DNA from: Lonicera japonica
Taxonomy: Eukaryota; Streptophyta; Magnoliopsida; Dipsacales; Caprifoliaceae
Assembly: GCA_021464415.1 (NCBI GenBank)
Contig: CM038468.1
Location: 26,131,325-26,195,324, forward strand
Reading direction: 5' to 3'
DNA length: 64,000 nucleotides
The position numbers were made by a program, and so were the translations under genes. This document shows positions 12,077 through 24,486 of this stretch, piece after piece. Positions within the stretch are counted from its first letter, which is position 1. Each line of letters begins with the position of its first letter. The notes beneath the pieces were generated by a model. That model made no database searches. It was not told where the DNA came from and saw only the letters and a list, made by a program, of their open reading frames with translations.

Positions 12077-13353
12077 GTATATTCAAGTATGCCTCTCAGT
12101 TTGAGACTTTGACCACGCTAAAGCCAATAAGCTGTTACAAAATATTATATTACAATACAAGTCTAACATAGTTTTAATGTCGGCTTTTTTAACTTATTTT
12201 CTTTCATCTATATTTCCACCTCTGTGCGGTGTCAGAAGTCTACTGCATTGTGACACTCTGATTCTTTATTGAAATAACACCACAATTAACTCCCAAAGAA
12301 ATAAACTACTTTATTGTCTCTTTTTATTTAAGTAAAAATATTAATGCTAAACTTGCTCCCTTTTTTAAAAGTTCTTGGCTCCTCTCTTGCCCTCGGTGAG
12401 ATTACTCAAGTTCTCAAAAGAGTCTTGGATACCCTGATGCATAAAAACTAGGAAAAAAATGTAGGCTTTTTGTGTATATTCTTATGAAAATGTATTTGCT
12501 CGGCTGATTGTTCAGGCACATTACTTAATGCATATTTTTTGTAGTATTATCTTTAAGAATAATTAAAAAGGAAAAATTGACATTGCACTACTTAGACCAT
12601 CACCTTCTTGGTGCCACGTGCCTATTAGAACATCTCATGGTGTGTGAGCTAGCAATGCACATAATTGTGTCACACAGTGTGCTCGTTAGCTAGCAGTTGT
12701 CTTTTTTAAATGTGAAGGTTGCATTTAATTTTTTAAGTTGGTGTTTCTGCTGATTAATAGGCCTTTCAGTGCTCTGTTTTGCTACATTTAGGGTTGATTG
12801 TGTGTATTGTATCTTGCTAATCTTTAGCTCTATTTTGCTGAATTTTGTGTTCTTAAGGACATTAACTATATCCAGATTATGTCAATTGGATGGATTTGTA
12901 AAAAATTAAGTTAAATCCATCAGAAAAAGTAGTTATCGTATGCCAAGACAAAGCTTAAAGGTTTTATAAGCTGTAATCCATAAAGCGTACTTCCTTAAAC
13001 TAGATTGAAAAAAATGAAATTAGGATTTCATAACAAGCTAAGTTGATAAGATCTAGAAATTATAATCATTCATCTATTATCTCCATCCGCTAAAACGGAA
13101 ACTAACATTGAAGTTCTCGGCACACTTGAACAATATTATAGGAAGTTTTTTTACGATTCATTGTTCTTTAAGTCAAGTCCTCTAGTGGTGATCTATGTCT
13201 AAGTTTATTCTCTTAATCTCATTCGACCGACTATGGAACTCAAAGTCCTCCCTCTCAATTAGGCTTACAATATTCTTGCTTCTCTACTACTATTATGATT
13301 CTTCTTCTAATAAATTTCTTTCAATTAATCATCCAATAGAGTCAGATAGAGAT
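9721..13353 (+). other. Long 5' region of the CACTA element
   Basis: About 3.6 kb between the subterminal repeats and the transposase start. A pyrimidine-rich stretch at about 9815-10090 with a (CT)n tract (10004-10024) looks like a plant 5' leader, so transcription probably starts near there. Short open frames at 10205-10534 and 10559-10894 show no family features, and I do not call them genes. An (AT)n run lies at about 12049-12070. Non-coding leader exons spliced to the transposase exon are possible but cannot be placed. Confidence 0.4.
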
Positions 13354-16300
13354 ATGTCGACCGATAAAAGCTGGATGACTATGAAGAATCGTCTATCAAT
13401 GGAATACATAAATGGCGTCAAGGAGTTCGTTGAAGTTGCTAAGGCTCATGTCAATGCTGAAGGACAAACTAGATGCCCCTGTATGAATTGCCTCAATCAA
13501 AAATTCCAAGCCCCAATGGCAATTCAAATGCATTTGATCCAGAGGGGTATACAACCTTCCTACACTGTGTGGTCATTCCATGGAGAGTCATTCCATAATC
13601 CACCTATTGACTATCAAGAAGATGACGGCGATGAGATGGCAGATGTGTTAGTTGATCTAGCTGGACATGGTGGTTATGGAGACACAAGTAATACTTCTGG
13701 TGGATCTGTTAATGACCTCCCCACAAGTGATAGTAATCGGCATAATAGGTTCAACGACATGTTTAAGGAGATGGAGATTGAGCTATATCATGGGTGTCAG
13801 AAATTTTCAGCCTTAAATTTTTTGGTGAAGTTAATGCATCTAAAGGTGCTTAATAAGTGGAGTAACAAATCTTTTGATATGTTGCTCAAATTATTGAACG
13901 AGGCATTGCCAATTGGGACAATTTTACCTAGTTCGCATTACGAGTCAAAAGCCAAATTGCATAACCTTGGGCTAGGATATGAAACCATTCATGTATGCAA
14001 ATATGATTGTGCACTACTTTGGAAAGAGCATGCGAAATTGCAGAACTGTCCAGTCTGTGGTGAAAGTCGTTGGGTGGATAAAAATGCAAAAGGAAAGATG
14101 GTGCCTAATAAGGTGATACGGTATTTCCCCTTAACTCCACGATTAAAGAGGTTGTATAGTTCTAGATATTCAGCAAAAGATATGAGATGGCACTACTCTA
14201 ATAGACCTATAGAAGATGGTGTATTGAGACACCCTGCAGATAGTCAGGCATGGAAAGAGCTTGATCAAAAATACCCTACTTTTGCAGCAGAGCCAAGAAA
14301 CGTTAGACTGGGGTTAGCTACAGATGGATTTAATCCGTTTGGTAACATGAGCAACTCGTATAGTATGTGGCCCGTTATTGTAGTTCCTTACAACTTACCC
14401 CCTTGGAAGTGCATGAAATCAGAGTCATTAATGTTGTCTCTTTTAATTCCAGGCCCTTCTGCACCTGGGAAAGACATGGATGTATTTTTGCGGCCCCTGG
14501 TTGATGAGTTGAAGGAGTTATGGGAAACAGGTGTTGAAACTCGTGATGCTTTTAATGGGTCAAACTTTTTAATGCGCGCGGCAATGATGTGGACTATCAA
14601 TGACTACCCAGCATATGCGCTAATGTCTGGCTGGAGTACAAAAGGATATAAAGCGTGTCCAACATGAAATGAAGAAACACCGTCCATAGGAGTACGAAGT
14701 AAAATAGCATACATTGGCCATAGACGTTTTCTTGATATAAATCATACAATGAGAACAAGCAAGCAATTTGATGGTTTGAAGGAAGAAAGGCTGCCGCCTC
14801 ACGAATATTCTGGAGACGATATTTTGGCGCAACTTGAACACCTTCAAGTTCGATTGCCTGGTAAACACAAGCAATATGGGGGTGTGAAGCGCAAACGTTC
14901 TTCGATCGAACTTAATTGGTCTAAGAAGAGTATTTTCTTTGAGCTTGAGTATTGGAAACACTTGTCACTTAGACATAATCTAGATGTGATGCACATTGAG
15001 AAGAATGTATGTGATAGTGTGTTGAGGACTCTATTGGGTATTGAAGGGAAATCAAAAGATACAGAGAAGGCGAGACTTGATTTACAGGACATGAACATTC
15101 GTAAGGAGTTACACCTTTACAAAGCTGGGAACAAGTGGAAAAAGCCTCATGCCAGCTACACATTAAGTTTGGATGAGAGGCGTAAATTCTGTCAATTCAT
15201 TAAATCAGTGAAATTTCCTGATGGTTTTGCCGCTAACTTGTCAAAGAATGTGACCGAAGAAAATGGTAAAATATCCGGGCTTAAATCGCATGATTGTCAT
15301 GTCTTGTTTCAACGGTTGTTGCCTGCAGGTATTAGATCATATTTGAAGAAAGAAGTTTGTGAAACAATCACTGAATTGTGCAACTTCTTCAAACAAATTT
15401 GTTCAAGGACTTTGAATGTTAGCGACCTTCAAAAAATGCAAGAGAACATCATAATCATATTGTGCAAATTAGAAAGAATTTTTCCTCCATCATTTTTTGA
15501 TATTATGGTCCATTTAGTTCTTCATTTGCCAAAAGAGGCAATTCTTGGCGGGCCTGTACATTTCAGATGGATGTACCCTATTGAAAGATCTATGGCTGTG
15601 TACAAGCAATATGTTCGAAATCGAGCACGTCCAGAGGGCTCAATTGCCGAAGCTTATGTAGTGAATGAGGCTTTGACATTTTGCTCAATGTATTTTCGAG
15701 GTATTGAAACTCGATTTAATCGTCCAGAAAGACATGATGATGGAGTTGACAGTCGGCCAAATATGGAGCTTTCAGTATTTAAGTATGTTGGTCGTCCATT
15801 TGGTAAACAAGAAGTGATACCTCTTGATCCAGGTTTAAGAAAGAAGGCAGAATAGTACATCTTAAACAATTGCCCAGAAGTAGAGAAGTATCTCAAGTAA
15901 GCTTCTTGAGCACTTCGTATTGTCACTTGTAATGAGTATTGTTGTTATTGAATACCGTACAATTATTCATTTTTTTCTCCTCTTATAGTGAACATATGGA
16001 CGAGTTGAGAACACAAGGTGATCTCCACCTTCAACAACGACAAGAATCCGAGTTTCCTCGGTGGTTCAAAAATCGAGTAAGTGAAATTTCATTTACTAAT
16101 CTCGTACTCTTGTATGAAAAATGCAATTAATAATAATGATAGTTATTTTGTACTTGTGTAGATTAATCGATTACGAGAATCTGGAGCTACTGAAGTTTCA
16201 AATGAGTTGTTCGCTTTGGCAAATAAATCTAATTTCTCAGCATTTTCTTATCCTGGATGTATTGTTAATGGGGTAAAATTTATCGTAGAGAAGCGTGATT

Positions 16301-16974
16301 CGAAACGAAAAACACAAAACAGTGGTGTTTTTGTTCCAAGTCAAGATGGTCTCAACTTCTATGGAGTTTTAGAAAAAGTATTAGAATTGTCATACCCGAT
16401 GAAGAACTGCAATGTTTTACTCTTCAAATGTAAATGGTTCGACACGGACCCGAAGAAAAAAAGAATTCAGGAAGATTCTATCTTCACCAGTGTATATGTA
16501 GGTGCTGAATGGTACAAAAATGATCCTTTCATTCTTGCATCACAAGCAAAGTTGATATATTATCTTAAAGATGACAAAAATGGGGAACACTGGAGGCTTG
16601 TACATGCATATATCCCACGAAATTTATGGGATTTTCCGCATAAGGAGAATGATGTTGTTGAGACGAATAATGATATCTCAATATTGCAAGAAGATAATTC
16701 AGCTGGCTTTCGTCTATGGGTAGACCTTCCTGAGCTAGACAATGTTAGATTTCAACGTGACGATGTCGACCCAGTTGAAGTCGATAATATTGATGAGTTA
16801 CTTAATGAAGATCGAAATATGGTTGACTTTTTGATTGACGAAGATGAATTTGAAGATGATATCGTAGAAGAATATGATGATGAAGATGTGATTGTAGATA
16901 GTGATAATGATAGTGACACTAATGACGAATATGTTGAAGACTTAGAAGAATATGACGATGATGATAATGAATAG
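13354..16974 (+). pseudogene. TNPD/TNP2-like CACTA transposase, two nonsense codons
   Basis: Would cut and join the transposon ends in the nucleus. Proposed exons are 13354-15896, 15989-16076 and 16162-16974 with GT..AG introns, totalling 1147 codons, a usual length for the family. The ATG at 13354 (MSTDKSWM) is preferred over the upstream in-frame ATG at 13195, because the Transpos_assoc zinc-binding region (CPCMNC) follows it directly. Next come the Transposase_21 core (ATDGFNPF, then LDVMHIEKN), a DUF4218-type region in exon 1, a DUF4216-type region in exon 3, and a very acidic tail. Codon 438 is TGA (14665-14667) inside ACPT-stop-NEET, where family members carry Cys. Codon 834 is TAG (15853-15855), just before YILNNCPEV. 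The frame is open on both sides of each stop, so inactivation is recent. Confidence 0.9.
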
Positions 16975-17908
16975 ATTAAGATAATGTTGGGTTACTTCAT
17001 TTTTTTTTTCTTTTGATGTTGGTAGTAAATTAAGATATTTTTGGCTTCTTAAATTCATTAAGACTTTATGACAGTGAAATGATTTACTACTTTATTAATC
17101 CTTTCTCTTTCTCCTCTTTGTATTTTTCATATAAAATTATAATGCTTTGTTTTGATATTTGGAGAACTGTTCTTGGGAATAAATTGCACTAATTTTGTTG
17201 TTGTAAAATACTTTTATTAATAGCTATGTTTTGCTGATATTATACACTATAGATAGCCATTTAATTAGTGCTCTAACAAGGATGAATTTCGTTGTATAGG
17301 TAACAAGATTGCTGAACATAACCATTTTACTCCCCACAAAAGCACAATGTCGTCTCCGTGAAGATTAAATCATTTGAAGGTACGTTATTTTTCTCTACCA
17401 AGTAATAAAATCTATATTTATATTTATATATAGAACTCCTTTTTAATTGAATGAAGCACGAGTTTTTGTCACCGACTCACTTAGTAATATGAGTCAGCTA
17501 CTGCTAGTTTGTTACTTGGCTTAAGTATTTTAGTTTTGATGTAATCAGTGATTATTTCTTAGTATTATGATATATATATACACATACAATGATTATGTCT
17601 TAAAAAGAAAAGTTGACTCTTAATTTAGGATATAAAGAAAAGTTATTTTGTGATATTTAGATCAAACTGAGACTAGTGGGTTTTTGTATATAAAGCTTTA
17701 ATCATTTAGCTGAAAATTAGAGATAACTGTATGGGTAAACAATACCTTTCTTCACAAAAATAATAATTCTCCTTATAAATTATGGGTAAACAATACCTTT
17801 GAATGCAAAGTTGGAAAATAATTGAAAAATGAGATTTGAATTTTAAGAGTGATTTAATGAGAATGAGATCACCATTATATATTCTCTTAGTGTACTTCGA
17901 TAAGCAGC
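16975..17908. other. Spacer between the two CACTA genes
   Basis: AT-rich, presumably the transposase 3' end and the leader of the downstream gene. It could be an intron if the two genes share a transcript, as in En/Spm. No coding frame is convincing. Confidence 0.4.
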
Positions 17909-20383
17909 ATGTCTACTGGAGTTGGAAATAGTAACGGATCAAATGAAGACCAACATAATAGAGGGAATAAGAGGGCTAGAGAAGAGTCCCGAAGTGTGGT
18001 AGTTGAGAAGATGCTCCGGAAGAAAAAAATTGACAGATTGCCTGTCATGTTTGATCCACTAACGGGATGTAGTGTGGGGGAATCTGGGATAAAATTCAAC
18101 AATATGATTCCGCAGTTAGTTAGAGCAACATTTTCACCACGTATCACACGTTGGAATGATGTACCAAAAGCTGACGTTGAGGTCATATTCGCTCGGCTAG
18201 ATGTAAGTATATATTTCACATGCTTTTTAATTAATCTAATATTTATTTATTTAATCCATCCTTTAATCTATATTATTTTTGTAGTTAAAATTTGTCTATC
18301 CACATGACAATAAAGTCGTTATGGATATGACTGAGAAATTGCAAATGAAGGCTTTAAGAGAATGGCGGCATGAAATGAAAGGCCACTGGAAAAAGTTAGG
18401 TGGGGAACAAAATCTAGAAGCCGCAAATAGAAGACCATACAAAAATGTTGACCTCGAAGATTGGAAATTTTTATGCGAGTTCTTCAGTTCCGAGAAACAG
18501 AAGGTATGGGCTTTCCTATTTTATTTTCTATTTGAGTTTATATTAAAATATTACTTAAGTTAAGCAATTACATTTTTCTCTTACAAACTTTGGTGTAGAA
18601 AATTTCAGCACAAAACTCACCTAATCGAAAACAGAGACCACTTGAGGGGGGGCAAGCCTCTAAGACCATTGTGGCTCATATCTACGAAAAAGTGAGTTGA
18701 TAAAATTGTTTTATTAATTCTTAGTTATTAAACTTATAATTAATTAATAAGTTATTAAAAATAAATCAAGGCGAATCCGGAGACCGGTGAACTCCCGAGC
18801 GTCATCGACACTTTTCATGAATTCCATTACAAAGGAAACCAATGGAGGAATGACTATGCTGCGGAGAAACATGTAAGTTTCTTCATTATAATGCATCTTT
18901 TTTTTTTGTGTAAATGCATCTCCATAAATACATTTGTATGATAGTAGTACTTGGGGAGTTAATTGGGTGCTCCATTTTGTCTAATGGAAAGACCACTGTT
19001 GACCATGTCTATATATTGTCAGTCAACCAAGTCCTCCATAGTCTTCAAGCGCGCGCACCACATCTTTGTGCGTTGATAGCCAAGTTATTGTACCAGGTTG
19101 TAGATTTTTCACGGAAAATTCTATAACAGGATAGAAAATTCTATAACAGGAAGGGTGGGGCTTATTTGCGAACCCGTAATTTATGTTTTGTATTTTGCTG
19201 AACCAAGCTTATTTTCTTATTTATGGATGTGACTCTGTTCTTAATCAACTCTATAATTTAATTTGTTGAATCACTATATTCCCGATTTTATTTCCTAACA
19301 AGTTCAACTAATGATTTTAAAAGAGAGAAAAAAAGATATAGTATTTTGCTCGAGCTAATATTTCGGGCTTTGGCCGTGTTGGTCAAATTAAAATTTCCTT
19401 GGGCATGATTTTTCCCTTTCCCCTCATTAACTTGATTAATTTTTGGGCTCATTATTTATGTTCATTTCTTTTAGTTTTAGTCTTCTATTGATAACAACCC
19501 ATTCACTCAATTTTTGATTTTCAGCATCATGTTCACTAATGTGTTCCTTCCACTTTTGGCAATAATTGGTTATGTTCCCTACAGACTCACAGTAGAAGCA
19601 AAACAAGGTTTTGATTTCATATTAGACTTTTTGAACAATTCTGCCAATTGTGACTTTGGTGTAATCGGCCTAAAATTCGTTGAATAGTTTTTTATTTGTA
19701 TTTCCCTAGATTGTGTAAACAATTAAATAGGTAGAATATGGCAAAGCCTTTACATTATATATGCAAAAGGGTAATTATTAATTGTTGATTCTTTATTTGT
19801 GTAACTTATTCGTAAATTATTATCTTTCTATGTAGTGTATGTGTTGTTAGAATGGAGATACAGTTTAAAAGCAATATAAGCCTTTGTTTTAGTCACACAT
19901 ATATGCTTATACGACTTTTTTATTTAGGATGAGATGACAAAGATGCGAGCTTCTTATCCAGCTGAGTTTGAATCTATTGAGTCTAATGATGAGATAGCTC
20001 AACCGAAAGACTTGGACGTTATGACACAAGTCTTCGGCACTCGATCTCGTTATCATAAAGGATATGGTGCCATGCCTAGACTTAAAGTAGTTGGAGGTAA
20101 TAGAGCCCTTAGCAGTAAAGGCGCTTCTCAAGATCGTGAGAAGGACAAAATTATCGTTGATCTCAAAGAACAAATTGCAACTCAAGCAGATCAGCTGACT
20201 ACTCAAAATGATAGACTGAATGCGACAACTGATATGTTAGCATCCCAGCAAGCTATGTTAACAAACCAGCAAGCTTTATTTGCACAAATTCAAAAGTTTA
20301 TACCGGGTTTCCAGTATCAACTCCTACCATCTCCTCTGGGAGCCATGTCTAGCCAAAATCCAAGCCAGACTCCTAGTGATTAG
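17909..20383 (+). CDS. TNPA-like protein, Transposase_24 family
   Basis: Second gene of the CACTA element, predicted to bind the subterminal repeats and assist or regulate transposition. I propose five coding exons with GT..AG borders and codon-preserving joints: 17909-18202, 18285-18503, 18599-18691, 18771-18872 and 19928-20383. They give 387 aa with no internal stop. The N-terminus is basic (KRAREESR). The middle has the Transposase_24 (Ptta/En/Spm) pattern, with a conserved WRHEMK-type helix, ETGELP and FHEFHYKGNQW. The final exon carries the FGTRSRYHKGYGAMP motif and then a Gln-rich heptad-like segment (about residues 300-350) likely to form a coiled coil for dimerisation. Intron 4 is 1055 bp. 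Exon borders were set by eye. Confidence 0.85.
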
Positions 20384-20664
20384 GATATTCTAATTAGGAT
20401 ATTCTTTTTTTGCTTTAGGCCTTTTTTTGTGTTAACATTTAAGCTTTAGGCCTTTTTTGCGTTAACATTTAACACATAGCAATGTGTATGTTACTTTGGT
20501 ATTGAAGTTTATTCAACCTATCATTTTGTTACTATCTAAATATTAGGATTGATATTGATTCAGGGCATATTTTGTATAAATATTTAATTTACATATTTTC
20601 CATATAAATTAGTATTAAAAATATTGTTATATTTTAAAAATCATTGAACCTATGTTGCTGCATT
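20384..20664 (+). other. 3' region of the TNPA-like gene
   Basis: Contains two near-identical copies of a TTTAGGCCTTTTTTTG-type segment (about 20415 and 20445) soon after the stop. It is probably the 3' UTR; the polyadenylation site is not identifiable. Confidence 0.4.
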
Positions 20665-21152
20665 TGCGCGCCACCAAAGAAAACTTTTTATGGCGTTCCA
20701 ATTATATCGCGTCGGCAAAAGATCAACTTTTATACAAACACTCTTGCTTTAGCTGACACGGTGGACGCGTCACTAACGATAACGTATTCTGGCGCTGTTC
20801 TAAACACGTCAGCAAAATAGACCTTTCGTGGTGCGTTAGAGACGCCTTTAAATATGACTTTTGCCGGCGATATGTATGAAACGCGTCGGCAAAAGTGATA
20901 TGCAACGACACAAATGGCCTTCTTTTTGGCAGCGCTTGACACTTTTCGTGGTGCGTAAGCGCGTCGTTAAAGGTCTCTTTTCCCGACGCGTTAGTAATCG
21001 CGTCGGCGATTTACCTTTGCTGACGAAGTTTTGCTGACGATCGTTGCTGACGCAATTTCGCGTTGGGAAAGGTTTAATGACCTTTGCCGATGCAATTCGC
21101 ATACTTTTCCCGGCGCGTCGAAGCGCCATTAAAGGTCTTTATCCTTGTAGTG
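20665..21152. repeat. CACTA right terminus and subterminal repeats
   Basis: Dense GC-rich motifs, including two exact CGCGTCGGCAAAAG copies (20708-20721 and 20882-20895), CGCGTCGGCG near 21000, and paired CGTGGTGCGT copies. The array is about twice as long as the left one, an asymmetry typical of En/Spm ends. The terminal bases are ...TTGTAGTG, the complement of CACTACAA. Confidence 0.8.
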
Positions 21153-21336
21153 ATTTATAGAAATTGATATATGAGTTATTTGGTTATTAGTGGTTAGGCA
21201 TAATTTTATTTTCTAAACATTTTATTTTTTAAACTTTTGAGTGATTTAGATTTTGGGTAACGTTAATTTGTTTCTCCATATCAGACATTGGATGTCATTT
21301 TAGACGAAATCCGTTAATCAACATAGTCAACTGTTA
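21153..21336. other. Intergenic DNA right of the CACTA element
   Basis: Starts with the right ATT target copy and ends with the TTA target duplication of the next MITE. No gene. Confidence 0.5.
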
Positions 21337-21621
21337 GACTCCGTTTGATTGCAAAGTGGAAAAAGAAAATAAATTGAATTAGTTTTGATAAGAAGATGGA
21401 AAATAAGTTGAGTGATAGAGGTGATATCCTCTTGATTTTTAAGTTTTTCCATAAATAAATTTTCTTTGCTTAGTAGTGAGTAAAAATTTTTCATCAAAAA
21501 TATTGACAGATGGTGAATATTTACTCATAAAATGTGTAACATCTCTAGCCTTATTTTCTATCTTTTTACACAAACTAACTAAATTTATTTTCCTTTTTCA
21601 TCTTTACAATCAAACGGATCC
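21337..21621. mobile_element. MITE, 285 bp
   Basis: TTA at 21334-21336 and 21622-21624 flank ends GACTCCGTTTGATTGCAAAG and, on the other strand, GGATCCGTTTGATTGTAAAG. The inverted similarity extends about 45 bp into the element. Related to the MITE at 23427-23736 and the half copy at 23870. Confidence 0.8.
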
Positions 21622-21849
21622 TTAATTCATTTAATTTTTACTCGTTTTATCATTAAACAAGAGTACTATGTTTTGTTTTTTTATAAGGATAAAATAGGTA
21701 AATTCAATTAAAAATTAACTGAGTTAATAATTTACCATGTTAACTAATAAATTCTATTTAAAATAACACATGAATACTTATTATACAAAACCTTAATACT
21801 TAACATCTAATATACAAAATCGACACCAAAATCTAAATGAGCTTAATTT

Positions 21850-22066
21850 TTTTTTAAAAAAAGGCAAAGTAGTTGATGGATGCCAAAAGGTAGTGTCGTC
21901 ATTGCTGACGGCATTGCGTCATTATCCTCATGTTGCGGCTGTATCAAATATGAAGTGGTGTTTGAAAATGACAAAAAGAATTCAACTTCAACCACAACAC
22001 TTGGTCATGTGGATAGAATTATTGGGACAAGTATAGTAATATGTTTAGGTTTGTAAATAAATATTA
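21850..22066. repeat. Duplicated block B, copy 2, start
   Basis: Matches 4240-4480. It is interrupted at 22066 by a likely MITE insertion, and homology with the left copy resumes near 23180. Confidence 0.7.
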
Positions 22067-23178
22067 GGGTGTGTCTAATAAATATTATTTTTTTAAAAAA
22101 ATGAAAGTTTTTTGATCAAATTCTTATTTTTAATGTGTTTGATTGGTTTAATTTTTAAACAGTATTATTTACACTTCTTATATCTGTCACAAACACCCTT
22201 TTATTATAAACACTTCTCCAAAATAAATTTCTAATAACTAATATATCATAAGACTTTCTTAATGAAAGGTGAGTATAAACGCACACACTCGCTCCACATG
22301 AAGATATTTTGTTTGTAATAACTCTATTAACATCAGGCAATGAATTATTGGAGTGTTTTCTAAATAAAGCCCGCCTAATAAAAGATTAGTGCACTTACAT
22401 AAACTTGGCTTACATGAAGAAAGTGTGTTGCTAAACACTCACTTAACATCAGGCAATGGATGGAGTGTTTGTGACAATAAAAGTGATGTTAAAATATGTT
22501 TTTAGTTAAATTTTGGAGGGAGTATTTATGATAGATTTGAGGGTGTAAATAACATCACCCTTATTTTTTAGATAATCAAATTCTAATTTTGAAATGATGT
22601 GACATTATTTTCCTTCAAAAATAAAAAAATATTTTCTTAAGAGAGAGGATGTTTTATTTTCTAAGTAAAAACACGCATTTTTGGGTAGCTTAATTTAATA
22701 CTTTAGTCACTTTCTCTTTCTCTCTCTGTCTCCCTTTATTCTCCATTTTTTTTGTTATAATATATTTGAGATAATGTAAAAAAATGCATAATCACTCATA
22801 AATATGTTTTCACGTATCTTTGAAAATTAATTTAATAATATGAAAAGCATTAATTTCATATTGTTTAACTTAGGGACATATTTATTTTCATGTATATATA
22901 TATATTTTAACATTTCTCAAATTATATGTAGAAAATATACAAGTTCCATTGAAAATAATAACTATCAAACAACAAAATTTGAAAAAAGTTACGATTTGTA
23001 TAGAAAATAACAATTATCAAACACTAAAAGATGGAAATATACAATATTTTTCTAATAAAAAATTAAAACAATCAAATACATTTAATTAATATTTTTTATA
23101 CAACTTAACTTTAAATAATTAAATTACTTAAAATTTATTTTTTTTATACAAATTTTATATTTATAATCAAAGACACCA
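22067..23178. mobile_element. Possible large MITE
   Basis: This 1.1-kb stretch is absent from the left duplicate, where the flanks are contiguous near 4480-4530. TTA stands on both sides (22064-22066 and 23179-23181). The ends GGGTGTGTCTAAT and, on the other strand, TGGTGTCTTTGAT are imperfect inverted repeats. It has no coding capacity. The interior may hold more than one insertion. Confidence 0.45.
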
Positions 23179-23426
23179 TTAAATCTGTATTTAATATCAT
23201 GTGCAGACAATTCGTAAACATGAAGAAAAAGTAAATTTGAACTTGGTATCAACAACTCAAACTTCGAAATTTGATACTTCAGCTGGCTCAATAATAGTAA
23301 GTAGAGGTCAACACTCAGAATAGGCGAGGAGTTAAAAGAGTTCAAATCTTACTAACATGTAAAATATTAATAATATTTTAGAATCATAAAATATTAAATC
23401 ACATTAATAATATTAAATCACAGTAA

Positions 23427-23736
23427 GGGTCCATTTGATAACATGTAAAATAAAATAAAAACAGTTGATTTTTGTGTGAAGTTAGAAAATAAGTTGAAAC
23501 ATGTGAGATGTCTTCTTACTTTGTGAATTTTTCATAGAGAAATTTTATTTGGTGGTTTAATAAGAATTTTTTTTCACAAAAAAATGATGAAAGTTGAAGG
23601 GTATCTATCTACTCATAAAATAAGCATGAAATGAAGATTATGTTCTCGATCACATGCCTCAACTTCTTTTTTAACTTCTTACTAATTAAATCAAATGTTT
23701 TTATTTTCCTTTTTCATATTATTATTAAACGGACCC
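23427..23736. mobile_element. MITE, 310 bp
   Basis: The ends GGGTCCATTTGATAACATG and, on the other strand, GGGTCCGTTTAATAATAAT form inverted repeats that extend about 45 bp. The flanks are TAA (23424-23426) and TAG (23737-23739), a TAA-type target duplication with one change. The interior matches the neighbouring half copy. Confidence 0.7.
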
Positions 23737-23866
23737 TAGTAGCATCTTTTTGAATTATCTCTGTAAAAGTATCAGTGGTAACAATTTATGACAATTGCAA
23801 AGCTTTAAAAAGATACTTGGATTACATTAAAAAAAGGTTTGCAACTCAAGAACTTGTTTATTAGTC

Positions 23867-24010
23867 TCCGTTTGATAACAATATGAACAATTAAAAGAAA
23901 AACACTTGATTTACATGAAAAGTTATAAAATAAGTTAATACATGTAATGAAATGCTCAATATATCATTGTCATTTTTATAAGTAGCATCCTTCATTAATT
24001 TTTACGAAAA
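23867..24010. mobile_element. Truncated MITE of the same family
   Basis: The left end TTAGTCTCCGTTTGATAAC and the following bases parallel the first 100 bp of the 23427 element. No right end is visible. Confidence 0.5.
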
Positions 24011-24486
24011 AAATTTCTTCATCAAAATTCAAAGAATTTTTTATTATAGTTTTAGGATTTGGCATCCAATCTGATCCAATACTAGAATTTTCCACACATG
24101 CGATGCATGTGCAATGTAAATATAAGTATTTTGACAGAAAATAAATAAATTTAGTAAGTGACTCAGTAGTTGAACATGTCATAATGCCCTCGTAACAAAC
24201 TTAAATATAATTTTTTTTTAACTTGAAGGTCAAAGGGATAAAATTGGAAATTAACTCAAAACTTGACACGACTTCAAACCAATGAACGTCTTCTGACTTT
24301 ATATAATAGTAAATTCATTTTATAAAACAAGCTCAGTTGTCGTACAAATTAAAATTAAATAGTTAGACATAGGCTATAGTTAGACCACACCCTCAACTTT
24401 ACGTGTTTAGACAAGATCTTTTAAATTTTTGCGAGTCGAACTCGACATCACCTAGATCTGATTGGAAACTTTTGCAAGTGATCAAT
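24011..24486. other. Intergenic DNA upstream of the intact UGT
   Basis: AT-rich, no recognised gene or repeat end. Confidence 0.4.

Larger units (their letters stand above)
9485..21152 (+). mobile_element. Complete CACTA (En/Spm-type) DNA transposon
   Basis: The element begins CACTACAAAAAATATGAC and ends, on the other strand, with CACTACAAGGATAAAGAC. The flanking triplets are ATT on both sides (9482-9484 and 21153-21155), the 3-bp target duplication expected for CACTA elements. Length is 11,668 bp. GC-rich subterminal repeats lie inside both ends. It carries the two gene types expected of an autonomous element, both on the plus strand: a TNPD/TNP2-like transposase gene and a TNPA-like Transposase_24 gene. 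Two nonsense codons in the transposase gene suggest it can now move only if another copy supplies transposase. It lies between the duplicate UGT blocks. Confidence 0.95.

Noticed and set aside
12040..12080. (AT)n tract as a regulatory site
   Set aside because: Simple microsatellite; similar tracts occur in several places in the window.
14388..15163. Several 60-113 codon minus-strand frames within the transposase gene
   Set aside because: Antisense shadows of the TNPD-like coding sequence.
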